A stretch of DNA of 64,000 nt from Tetrapyrgos nigripes. Lineage: Eukaryota > Basidiomycota > Agaricomycetes > Agaricales > Campanellaceae. The translations under genes were made by a program, and so were the position numbers. Location of the stretch: positions 62,001-126,000 of the forward strand of contig JAACJM010000216.1 in NCBI GenBank assembly GCA_013368315.1, written 5' to 3'. Below are positions 54,107 to 64,000 of this stretch, one piece after another; the first letter of the stretch is position 1, and every line of letters begins with the position of its first letter. The notes beneath the pieces were generated by a model. The model made no database searches. It was not told the DNA's origin and was given only the letters and a program-made list of their open reading frames with translations.

Positions 54107-55278
54107 TTGGACAATTATCTGTCTGATTCTTGTCTGATTCTTGCACAATTACATGACATATTGGAGAATCAGACAATGGTAGCATTCTCAGTTGATTTTC
54201 ATCCAATTCCAAGTCCTAGCTTATCTATAGAGGACTGTGGGATACTAAGCCCTTCTGTTTGTCATAATGATCCATGCCTTCTCTGGTGTCCACATTTGAG
54301 GCCAGCTACCCCTCCCAACAATGCTTGTCTTCCACCTCCTGCTCCTGATTTGACTTATGACGATGGTCCCATATGCGCACAAGACCTAGACCTGGGCCTA
54401 CCTACTGAGCTAGACTCATTGTCATCTCCAAGTCAGCTTCATCATCATCTTGCAGAACACTCTAGTGAAACCAATGAACCTCAAGAAGCAGACTGCAATG
54501 ATCATGGTGAGTAATTGTTCATTATATGAAAACTTACTGGCTGTAGTAAAATTTCCTTCCAAGATCACTCTCTTGGAGATGACTATGTTCAAGAGCATCA
54601 GCCAGGCTCGGATGAGCTTACTCCAGAACAGGTCCAGCTATATGCCACATGGGAGAAGAATAGTCGGGCTGAGAAAGCCAAGAAAGCTAGAGATGAGGAG
54701 GATGCAAGAAATGTGCTCTTCAGTAGTCTCCATGCTGCCCAACCCCCAACAGTGCACTCTCCCTCTCCTCTGGTGAACTTGAAGAGAGTTGACTCAGATT
54801 CTGATGGTTCTTCCTGGGCCAGCACCAGTAGTGGCTCAGACTCAGTGCAATGGCAGCCAGGTAAGTAAAAGTTTGTGCTTCATTTGTTAAAGATCCAAGG
54901 CTACCTGAACACCAACCAACATGGAGTCAGTTTTCTATGCAGGAACTTGGGGAGCTTTGCAGATCCCAGTCATGGTCCCCACAAGGACTCGACCTATACC
55001 ATCTCTTGCGTCAACAGCATAGACCTACTCCTCCCAGTAGAACTTCAAGTTCGCTGCAGAAGAAGAGATCCATGCCTCCATGCCAGGCCAAAAATAAAGA
55101 TGTCAGGTCCTCCCCTAGTTGTCGCAGCATCAAGCAAAAAGCCCCATGTCCACTTGTGTCACAGCTCGCTTGTGGATCATTGAAACGCATCAACAGCTCT
55201 CCACCTTCCACAGGCTCTGCCAGTGCCCACAACAAATGCTGTCACCTTCTTCAGGGATCTTACAATGTAAACATGTAG
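54107..55278 (+). CDS. Unknown spliced gene sharing its 3' end with the 52-kb gene
   Basis: The first open stretch reads MDNYLSDSCLILAQLHDILE and is Pro/Asp/Leu-rich. A GTGAGT intron (about 54508-54563) leads to DHSLGDDYVQEHQPGSDELT, then a charged helix (ATWEKNSRAEKAKKARDEED). A second GTAAGT intron (about 54861-54942) leads to ELGELCRSQSWSPQGLDLYH. The protein ends NKCCHLLQGSYNVNM before TAG, clearly similar to CCLLQGSASGNL ending the gene at 52671. No catalytic motif is visible. The ATG is uncertain. Confidence 0.45.
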
Positions 55279-56277
55279 ACATGCTATGTATATTATAGTC
55301 AACAGATCATCGATCATCTCCTGGTCTTTCTTGTAGTAGTAGCCTGTATCTATGTACCCTACTGTAATCAACAGATCAATACCCTGCCAAGACATTGGTC
55401 AACTGGGATTTTCATTTTTGTTTTCATCTTAATTATACACCTTCTCTCAATGAGCACTACAAGACATTGGGGAAATCAGCTGAGCTGTGGATATATATGG
55501 TAATTTCATCAGTGTTGCTCTGAGACTTTAGCAAAAAAAAATGGTGTTGATCTCACTGTTCTCATGCTTTTAGTTTCTTGCACTCGTGCAGCATGTTAAA
55601 AAATGGGAAAGATAATATAGGTGGAAGGTCTCAGTATGATGTGTGTCCTTGCACTTCTGCTTTGGGCATTCGTTGGTTGGAGTCAACAGATGATCAATCA
55701 TCTCCTAGTCTTGTAGTAGTGATGTTCTAAAAGTCTTGACTCCTAAGCTATGTATGCAGTTGGCGTAGCTCCTGCTTCATCTCTCTCTTCTTCTGCTATG
55801 TCACAGTTCCCTTATCATCATTAGAATACATGCAGACTTTGTCTCATGGCAGAACATCAGACTGTTCATCATCATACACCAGCTGATGCTGTAAATCTTT
55901 TCCAAAAGTAATGGAAATTTTCCCCAAATGTGCTTTGCAAAAGCTGTGGTCAACCAGTGAAGGGCCTTTAAGCAGCCCGGGGCAGGGTTTTTGGCTGGTG
56001 AGTGACCCTAAGCGAGGCTGCTGATGGTCAGCATCACTTTGCTTAGCTTTGCTTAGACAGATTTTTATTTTCACTTCTTTTGGAAGACTGGCAGTACAAA
56101 TGTACTGCATTTGCAAAAGTTATTGATAAGAGCTATATACAGTATGAAATACACGGGTTTTGCAAAAGTCCACAGCAGTTCATAGTGACAATGACAGCAA
56201 GGCAGGCACAGCAAGCAAGACAAGACACAAAGATGAGGAAAAGCAAGAAAGGGGAGAGGAACAACATAGCAAGAGGA
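55279..56277. other. No recognisable gene
   Basis: The region separates converging units. TTTGCAAAAG motifs appear at about 55925, 56112 and 56160, as in the repeated introns further right, suggesting decayed terminal exons of the minus-strand gene. Confidence 0.35.
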
Positions 56278-59200
56278 TCAAGTAGACCTATGGGCTCTCT
56301 TGGAAGGGGGTGGCACTGCTGCCTGGTCTCCACAGCTCTCTTGGATGGAATCCATCACCCTAATAACATCTCTCACCATAATGACCCAATCTTTGCTCCC
56401 AATTGAGCTGTCTGGGTTCTCTTCAAAGCCAGGGTGTTTACAGAGCCACCACAAAAGGAACACGAGAACAGAGTACATCCTGTTGTTCCCTGGACATACT
56501 AGAGTTCCCCAGCCTTTGCCCACATCGAATCTCCACTCAGACTCGTCTTTCCACTCAGCCTGAGCATATCTTCCCCAACTCTCATCCAATCTTCTCCACT
56601 CAGGCTGTAAGGAGTTCCACCATTTCTTGAACAGGGGACAGAAATCAGGAAGTTCCAGACCTGGAGGAACCAGGTCTTTCCTATCATTTTTGATCCAAAT
56701 GGGGATATGAGGAGGTCAATGAGTGGTAGGGAGAGTTTTTGTGTTGCTCTGGAACTTGTAGGAGGACTCTAAGGCCATCAAGGAGTCCACAGCATCAGCC
56801 CAAAGTTCTCCAGATACATTGTTTCACAGGTAGCCATACATCTTGGAGGCCCATGAGGGAAGAGGATGACGGTCATCAATTGAGCTCTTTTGCTGGAAGA
56901 AGTGACAGCTCTATAGGTTAAATCAGTCAGACTTTTGCAAAAGCGAAGGTTGACTGACAACACTCATGGATTCTGGGAGTCAGACCCTGACCCCTCCCCA
57001 GAGACATCAACATTCATTGCCATATTCCTGTCAGAGGCAGATTTGGTAGCAGTGGAAGCCTCAGTGGCAGGGGTCTCAATGCTATAAGGTGGAGGGGTCA
57101 ATCTTTTGCAAAAGTGAGGGTTGGCTAACAGCACTCACAGATTCTTGGAGTTAGACCCTAACCCCTCACCAGGGATATCAATGTTCATTGTCACATCCTC
57201 GTCGGCAGCAGGTGGGGTACCAGTGGAGGTCTTGGTGGCTGGGGTCTCAATGCTATAAGGTGGAGGGGTCAAGCTTTTGCAAAAGTGAGGGTCGACTGAG
57301 AGTACTCATGGATTCTGGGAGTCAGACCCTGACCCCATACTGAGAATATCAATGTTCTTTGTCATGTCCTCATCGATATTAGGTGGGGTACCAGTGGAAA
57401 CCTTGGTGGCAGGTGGAGGGTCAAGCTTTTGCAAAAGTAAAGGTTAATGGATATCACTCACGAATTCTGGACATCAAGCCCTGACCCCTCACCAGGGATA
57501 TGATTCCTTGGTAGTCCTTTGTCAGCTGCAGGTGGGGTACCAGTAGAAGCCTTGGTGGTAGAGGCCACAAGTTTATAGGTTGGGGCAGTCAGACTTTTGC
57601 AAAAATGTAGGACAATGCCCTCACCCTGTGTCGTCTCCCACACCCAAAGCAGTGTTAAGAATGACTGGCTCCTTTCCCACACCATTATCAGCAGCTGTTG
57701 GCTCACCTGCTCCTGAGCTTTCCTCAGTAGGAACAGCAGGGAGTCTATAGGTTGGTGAACAAGTCAGACTTTTTCAAATGCAAAGGATAAATTCCACTTA
57801 CTCTGAGTCCTTTTGAGTGTCAGATGCTGAATTGACTTTTGGGACTTTTCCAACACTTGTACTACTCTTGATGCCTCCATCACTATCAGTCTCCAAATTT
57901 TGAGCCATGGTCTCACTGGAGAAAGGTTAGAACATTGCTCTTTAGCAAAAGTAGTGGATCTATCACTTACATTGGAGGGACAGATAGGATTTCATTTGGA
58001 GCAATAGAGGCTTTGGTCAGAATGGAAGCGGAGGCTGCACCAGAAACAGAATCGGTGGTCATTAACAGCAGCGAGGTTGGTTTATCGGGAGGAGGGATTG
58101 CACTTTTATTGGCCTCAGGCTTAGTGACAGTAGCCTTGACTTAGGTTTTGGAGGAAGACCTGCTGGTCCAAAACAAGGCTTTTGAGGAAGACCTGCAGCC
58201 AGACCATGAGGACGGTGATTACTGCTAGTGTCCTCACCCGGGGTTTCAGCAGGAACAGAGACCGCAATTGCATCAGGGACAGCAGCATCCTCAATACCAG
58301 GACAGCTACAATAAAATATAAATATACTGCTTTTGCAAAAGCAAAGGTTTGCTTACAGCTTCTTGATGGCAGTAATCAACCTTTCAATTTTTCCATCCAG
58401 CATGTCGGGCAACTCCATAATGTTATCTGCAACATGCACTAGGCATTTGTACAGTGCCATGGTGCCGAACTTGCCTTTTTTGACCAGCTTGGCGTCATAA
58501 TCATCTTGACTTTCCAATGCCTGCTTTTGAAAAAGTGTGTCCAAGACAGGGTTCCAGTGCTCCTCCAAAGAGTCCTTATTGCTAAAAGACTGGGGCCATG
58601 GTCCCTCTTGATAACATGAGACCGCCAAATAATCCTGCTGTTTGCCCTCCTCGAGTGTCTCTAGCAAAAAGGGAATGAGAGTCCTGAGAGCACTAAGCAT
58701 CTTTGTGTCTTGTTTTGGTATGGGAAGGTCATTGGGGTCTTCAGCAGGAGTGGGAGGAGCACCTGGACCAGGGTCAGCAGTGGGCAGATCACTGTTGACA
58801 TCCTCCATCTTGACATCCTCAGAGACATTCATAACCTTCTTGGCCTCCCATGCTTTAACAGTGAGCGTCCTTTGTGATTGGTGGGTAGGTCTTCTCAGCT
58901 CAGCCTTGTTCGACGTCTTTGACTTCTTATGCTTCTTGGACGGTCCAGGCATGGAGTCCTTCAAACTTTGTACCATGTCAGTGAGGCCTATCTTCTTGTC
59001 TACAGCCTGCATTTGGGCCTTGTTGTTCTCAATCATCAGCCTATGCTTGTCGAGCTTCTGAAAAGCTTGAAGCCTGAGCTGGTGGTCCCTAGTTGACATA
59101 TCCTCCAGTTCTGCCTGCAACTCCTCAATGATGATATGACCCTTTTTCATCTTAGGAGTGGAAGGAGGAGTGGGCTCTATCTCCTTGTCCTCAGCCAGCT

Positions 59201-61114
59201 GATCCTCCTCGTCCTCAGTAGGCTGTTCCTCCCAATCTTCCTCCTCCTCCTTGTCACTGTCTTCAGCTTCCTCTTCCTCACTGTTCTTCCCTTTCCCCTT
59301 TCCCTTTGACGACTTCTTCCCTGGCTTCTTCCCCTTTCCTTTCGACGACTGCGTCTCTGTCTTCTTCTCCTTCTCTTTTCCCTTGGCCTTTGACTTTCCC
59401 TTTCCCTTTGCTGTTGCCTGTCCGGCCTTTGCAGGGGATTCATGAGTGACCAACACATTGAGGTCGAGAGTCGGCTCTGAGGTATTCCCCACTTTCTCCA
59501 CCTGTTTACAATTGGGAGGACTTGCAGGCAAACCTGTCCATGCAGAAGGATACATTAGTAGGGACTTTAGCAAAAGTGACAATACTCACCCTGCTCTAAC
59601 CTGAAACATGACCTTGTGTATTCTGCAAACGGTTTTACATGCAGGTATTTGAACCCCACAGGGTCCCAATCATGGAAAGCCATTGGATTTGGCCCAGGTG
59701 TTTCCCCTACTTGAACACTGTCAAGAAGGAATTATTAGAATTTTTGAAAAAGTCACAGAACACAAATCACTTCTCACCTGCACATGAAGATATTGTCCTG
59801 GTTGCTGTCCTCCAAGTCCTCTCCCATTGCGAGCAAACTGATTTTCATTTTTGTTGCCTTGGAGAAGTCTTGGAGGATCTGGTTCAGGGAGGCAGGCATT
59901 ACTTTCCGGCGCCTGAATTATGGAAGGGGAAGTAATTAGGTTTAGGATACACACCTGTCGACCACAGAATTGTTGGAGACATTGTACTTGTCAACTTCTT
60001 GCAATCTCTCGTACTTCTTTTCAAGTTTTGCATGCTCCTGTTCCATTTCATCACAAATCTTCTTCTGGGTGTCCAGGTCCTCCTTTTTGAAAAGCTCTTT
60101 TGCAATGGCGATGTGTCCCCATCTTTGGGTTGACCAAAACATTCGTTGTAGGCTGCATCGACCTTGGGTTTGTAATCCTTGTGTTGCTCATAGAATTTGT
60201 AATTGATGGGTTTCTTGGGGGGATCACTGATGGCTTCATCATTGAGGACACTCAATAGAACATCTGTGTCTTTAGACCATGTGCTGTTCTCCTTGGTAAG
60301 GCGAGTCGAGAACCATCGGCTGACTTTCTATGAAGAGTGTGAGAACAACCTTTGCAAAGTGCTGGATAAACCTACCTCATTAGAAGCTGCCCTAACCAGC
60401 AAGATGTTCTCTTTGTCTGACCTGGGTATAGCTTTCTGCCTCTTCTTTTTCTCCTCTACTACAGGTTCCTTTTCCTTTTGCCCTTCTTCTTTGAGGCTTT
60501 CTGAGGCTTCTTGGAAGCATTGAAGTTAGCATCTCTGTGGCTATCAGAGGCTCCAGGATTGGCACTGGGATTGGGATTGGCATTGGATCAGACACGGATG
60601 GACCAGACACAGTTGGCCCAGACACGAGTGAGTCATCAATAGACAGGGTAACATGAGTGACTGCAGGCTTGGAGGAGGGAAGTCCTTTGGGTGTTATCAA
60701 CACATCATTTTTGTTTGGAAATGCGTTCACCATGGATGTAGACGTGTTGGGCATGACAGACACACTGGCTGTGATAGACGTGTTGGCTGTGGTTGTGGGC
60801 ATGCTGGTGACGACAGGCGCATTGGCAGACGACTTGGTGACACCAGCATCTGGCCTCAAAGTTGCGTGTTCATCGTCAGGGTCTTCTTTGTCTTTATCAT
60901 CATCTTCATCATCTTCATCATCCTCATCAGCTTCTAGGGCCTTGATTGCCATCTTCCCCACTTGATCAATATTGTGCCTGACTATAATCTCCTGCACCTC
61001 CCTTAACTCTGTGCTCGTCAATGTACACAGATAGTTGTTCTCATATTCTCCCCAAAATTCTGCCCAGAAGTCCCCACAGTTGCCAAAAGAGTCTTGGTAC
61101 TGGGGGAAATGCAA
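56278..61114 (-). pseudogene. Long multi-exon dispersed gene (WWNSLQPEWR family), decayed
   Basis: Exons on the minus strand, in order. FPQYQDSFGNCGDFWAEFWG with a long Asp/Glu run opens at 61114. KVSRWFSTRLTKENSTWSKD...INYKFYEQHKDYKPKVDAAY begins near 60320. AKELFKKEDLDTQKKICDEM has a one-base shift near 60110. KVMPASLNQILQDFSKATKM follows (59924-59770), then MAFHDWDPVGFKYLHVKPFA (59718-59590). A large Lys/Glu-rich exon (59537-58353) ends in ADNIMELPDMLDGKIERLIT. Tandem short exons (57760-56960) precede the C-terminal exon FKKWWNSLQPEWRRLDESWG...GKGWGTLVCPGNNRMYSVLV. TGA stops lie at 56824-56826 and 56716-56718. From memory, this architecture is shared by a highly copied Agaricomycete protein family of unknown function, possibly transposon-borne. 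Confidence 0.6.
56960..57760 (-). repeat. Tandemly repeated exon-intron modules
   Basis: At least four units of about 150-190 bp repeat. Each holds a short exon (minus strand, containing STGTPPAAD-like and SGSDSQNP/LGSNSKNL-like segments), a GTGAGT donor, and an intron ending in the palindrome CTTTTGCAAAAG. Palindromes occur near 56935, 57105, 57274, 57425 and 57592. Confidence 0.75.
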
Positions 61115-61259
61115 CTCAAACAGCTCCAGGGGAGGGCCTAAAAAGTATCCTTTGTTCCCTCATTTACTGGGAGTCTTTCTGAGTTTGTTTGTTTTCTGCT
61201 TCTTGGTGTTTTGAGAAAGTCAAGGAGCGAAGCAAGAGTGGTGTGCAAGGCACTGCATG

Positions 61260-61556
61260 TCATTGTTTGGCAGCAGCATGGTCACATGATTCTATGTTCA
61301 ACTCACGTTCAAGTTTCTTCATTTTCACTTCAAGGTTCCTGTCATGCATGCACATACCCAGTAAGCCCAATTCATTACCTTTACTTCCCTTATAACATTG
61401 TTTCCACTGCTCAAGTCTGCAAATGACCTGTAGCTCCCTCTGTGTGCAGTCCTGGAGCACTCTGTTGTGAGCATGGGTTGTAAGTGGGTCTCGAGTGTCA
61501 CCTCTTTCCCGTCTGTTCTCTCCATCAATCACTTCTCTCAAGTTTTTTTGAGACAT
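61260..61556 (-). CDS. Hypothetical 98-residue ORF
   Basis: An open minus-strand frame from ATG 61556 (MSQKNLREVIDGENRRERGD) ends with a charged helical stretch (LEVKMKKLERELNIE). It lies just upstream of the long dispersed gene on the same strand and could be its first exon, but no phase-consistent splice was confirmed. No motif is recognised. Confidence 0.3.
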   Translation of the reverse strand: MSQKNLREVIDGENRRERGDTRDPLTTHAHNRVLQDCTQRELQVICRLEQWKQCYKGSKGNELGLLGMCMHDRNLEVKMKKLERELNIESCDHAAAKQ

Positions 61557-62479
61557 TAATATTCCTTTTATTTCTCACTAGGTGAACAGATGGAAAAAAT
61601 GGTATGCCACCTCCTATCCACCTCTTTTGCTAAATTTGATACTGACTACTATGCAGACTCGTTCAGGGAACATCTTTGCAGCCTGGACCTGTGATCTAAT
61701 CACTGCTACAGGGCTGTTGAAGAACTCCAAGAACCAAATCCTGGCACTCTTGATGCAGTGCAAGATCTCCCTGCTTTTAACTCAGTAGATGTAACTCCAA
61801 TTCTGACTCCTGAGGAGTCTACCACACTGAGTTATCTGATGGCTCAAACATTTTGACATCCTCTGGAGCATCAAAAGCAGTTCAAAAACAAAAGAGAAAG
61901 ACAAGGAGAAGTAAAAGGAAACCGAAAATTCCTAGTGATCTACCTCCTGAAACAGTGCAAACAATATGATGAAGAAGTAACTACTAAGTATGATGTGATA
62001 TGATGAAATAATGAGTGCATCAATGGAGCTAGTCATGTGAAAGCTACAGAGTAATCATCTGATAACCACATGTCACAGAGAATAGATCACTATATGTGAA
62101 TAGGGATAAAGACTGTAAAAACTGTGACACCAGTGTCACTCTGAAATACCTCTGTATTTCTCAGCAGTATTACAGAATGTATTACTGTGACACTATGTCA
62201 CACTGAAATGTTGCTGTAATCCACCCTGATTTACAGCAGTCTTACAGGATTGTTCTGAAAAATATATGTGTTTGTAATACTCTGTAAAGCCTATGCCTTT
62301 CCATAACTCCTTCTGATTGTGTCTGACTCCTTTCCAACTCTTCCCTTTTGTTCCATTTCATTTCATTTCTGATTCATTTTCATTTCCAATTCATTTCTGA
62401 GTTGCCACAAATCCATTTAGTTTACATTTCCCATCAGATCCTATCCAACTCATATCCGCATTCATACTTCTTTCATTTC
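61557..62479. other. No recognisable gene
   Basis: A GTGACACCAGTGTCAC-type palindromic stretch and related copies (62125-62210) are present. There is no supported coding sequence. Confidence 0.35.
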
Positions 62480-62930
62480 CTCTTCATATCTTGTAGCACC
62501 TTGTGCTCCCCTTCCTTTTCTTTCCAAAGGGTTTCCACACAATGATAGCAAATTAAGCATTTCCCTTTGTCTTTACCTTTTCCAGTAGTTTCCATATTCA
62601 TTTCTGATAATTCCCTATCTCATTCCATATACTTCCAATATAGTACTTAAGCTAGCTTAAGTCTAAAATCAATTTAGCTGGTCTCCTATCTTTTCTGATC
62701 GATTCCAATTAGACAACTAGCAAGGTGGTACTAATAGTGCCATTAACCTTCCGTCTTGACTTCCCAGTCTTTCCTACCAGATCCTCCCTCTTCCAGTCTA
62801 TCCTCTTCCTGTCCAGTTCCACCTGGATCTATTATCATTCCATTCTTTCCCATAGACCTCCACCCAGGTCCATAGTGTTTCCTAGTACTAGGATCTGCCT
62901 GAACTTAACATACTCCTGTAATGTAAGGTG
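62480..62930. repeat. Large inverted repeat, left arm
   Basis: About 430 bp matching 63540-63905 in inverted orientation. Shared blocks include GTGCTCCCCTTCCTTTTCTT, AAGGGTTTCCACA, TAGTACTTAAGCTAGCTT and GGTCCATAGTGTTTCCTAG. Divergence of the arms indicates an old element or two oppositely oriented copies. Confidence 0.8.
62645..62662. other. 18-bp perfect palindrome
   Basis: ACTTAAGCTAGCTTAAGT is its own reverse complement. The right arm of the inverted repeat retains only part of it (AAGCTAGCTTAAGT). Confidence 0.85.
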
Positions 62931-63179
62931 TATTACTTATTGAATGACTTATAGTAAGGCTGCTGTAATAGCCCTGTATGGCAGCATCTTTACAGGGATT
63001 TTCTTCCAGTGTGGCTTTCCTCATGAGTAGATTGTACATCAACCTTGGCATTGAGTTCAGCAGGTGCTGCTGAAGTTGATTCTTGAAAGTCTCTATTCAG
63101 AATTCCACTTAGAACATATTGACCAATCACTTAACAACAGGATAATCAACATACTTGAGTGCTGAAGACTCATCAGTTG

Positions 63180-63540
63180 CTATGTGAGTATCTGGCTCAT
63201 CGATTCCCTCTTCATCTGAGTCAATGATCATGATCCTTTTGGCTTTAGCAGGTTACAAGGACTGAACGTCATCTGGTTCAGATTAATCATCTCCAATGCG
63301 AGACTCTCTGATACTTTCCCTGGTAAGAGTGTCATCCACTTATTTTATGAATGATACTAACAAGTACTCACATCATGCCAATCTAGAGCTGTGAGCTTCT
63401 GAAATATGGATTGTGTTCTTCTTCTTGGAGGTATGTGTTTTCTTCTCTTTGTGATGATTTGCCCATGTTCCTTTTCACTGACCTGCTCCATATCCAAGTG
63501 CTGATGCTTGTTCTTCATATGTGCCACAAAATTGTATGTT
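63180..63540 (-). pseudogene. BED-finger-like transposase fragment
   Basis: The minus strand reads STRICLDLTTYNFVAHMKNK and on through KLTALDWHD, then a GTGAGT donor. The H-x3-KH spacing after a T-Y-N-F-V segment resembles the histidine half of BED zinc fingers found in hAT transposases. The next exon (about 63320-63180) reads RIMIIDSDEEGIDEPDTHIA with stops in frame. The cysteine half is weak, so the assignment is tentative. Confidence 0.4.
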
Positions 63541-63905
63541 GTTAAGTCCAGGCAGATCCTAGTGCTAGGAAACACTATGGACCCAGGTGGAGGTCTTTGG
63601 GAAAGAGTGGAACAATGATGAATCTGGACGAGAGAGGATCCAGCTGGAATGACTGGGAAGTCAAGACGGAAAGTCAATAGCACTATTAGTACCACCTCAC
63701 TGGTTGTCTAACAGAATCAAGCTAGCTTAAGTACTACATTGGAATTATATGGAAACGAGATAGGAAAGAATCAGATATGAAGGATAATATAAGTAAAATA
63801 ATTATTGACAAAGGGAATGCTCAATTTGCTATCATCATGTGGAAACCCTTTAGAAAGAAAAGGAAGGGGAGCACATGGTGCTGCGAGATATGAAACAGAA
63901 ATGTG
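63540..63905. repeat. Large inverted repeat, right arm
   Basis: Reverse-complement partner of 62480-62930, separated by about 600 bp. The coding-like BED fragment begins inside this arm and runs into the spacer. Confidence 0.8.
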
Positions 63906-64000
63906 AGGATGTTTGCGGGTTTTTGGCGGGTTTTATGTAATCACAATGTTGAGCTTGAATGTATGAAATTTTTGAGCCTAGTAGCATCCAAAACAGTCAA

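Overview
The window looks like transposon-rich DNA from a mushroom-forming basidiomycete (Agaricomycete). The reasons are introns of about 50-75 nt with GTAAGT/GTGAGT donors, an NLR-type NACHT-WD40 gene, chromodomain Ty3/gypsy elements, a Ty1/copia element, a Plavaka-like (CACTA-related) fragment, and dispersed multi-exon ORF families of a kind I associate with Agaricomycetes. Family names come from recognised motifs; no database was searched.

Layout. 1-5067: minus-strand Ty3/gypsy element A, cut by the left window edge. 5068-25200: a stack of insertions. A degenerate EthD-like gene (5068-5444, resuming at 24275) is split by a hAT-type MITE (8-bp duplication). The MITE is split by gypsy element B (LTRs 5454-5901 and 23340-23754, duplication GATGT). 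B is split by gypsy element C (LTRs 7971-8794 and 17866-18697, duplication TCCAG). Between its integrase and 3' LTR, C carries an intron-containing gene on the opposite strand. 26005-30436: an NLR gene with NACHT domain and 14 nearly identical WD40 repeats, preceded by a duplicated CACGTG/CCAAT promoter module. 34315-40120: tandem degenerate duplications of a three-part unit ending in the EthD-like gene, one copy holding a 1.7-kb inverted-repeat element. 41066-46025: Ty1/copia element D, flanked on the left by the 3' end of a spliced gene and on the right by a Plavaka-like 5' end. 48180-55280: an inverted EthD-like copy, a ribonucleotide reductase large-subunit pseudogene and two spliced genes of unknown function. 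56278-61114: a long decayed multi-exon gene with tandemly repeated exons. 62480-63905: a large inverted repeat next to a BED-finger-like fragment.

How it fits together. The only gene that looks possibly functional is the NLR, and even it needs one frame correction. The TEs and dispersed ORFs are decayed in a consistent way: in-frame TGA codons repeatedly sit where arginine (CGA) is expected, and 12 of the 14 substitutions I count between C's two LTRs fall at CpG sites. This points to CpG methylation and deamination acting on repeats. The most novel-looking items are the antisense spliced gene in element C, the extra ORF behind pol in element B, and the repeated exons with palindromic CTTTTGCAAAAG at their splice acceptors.
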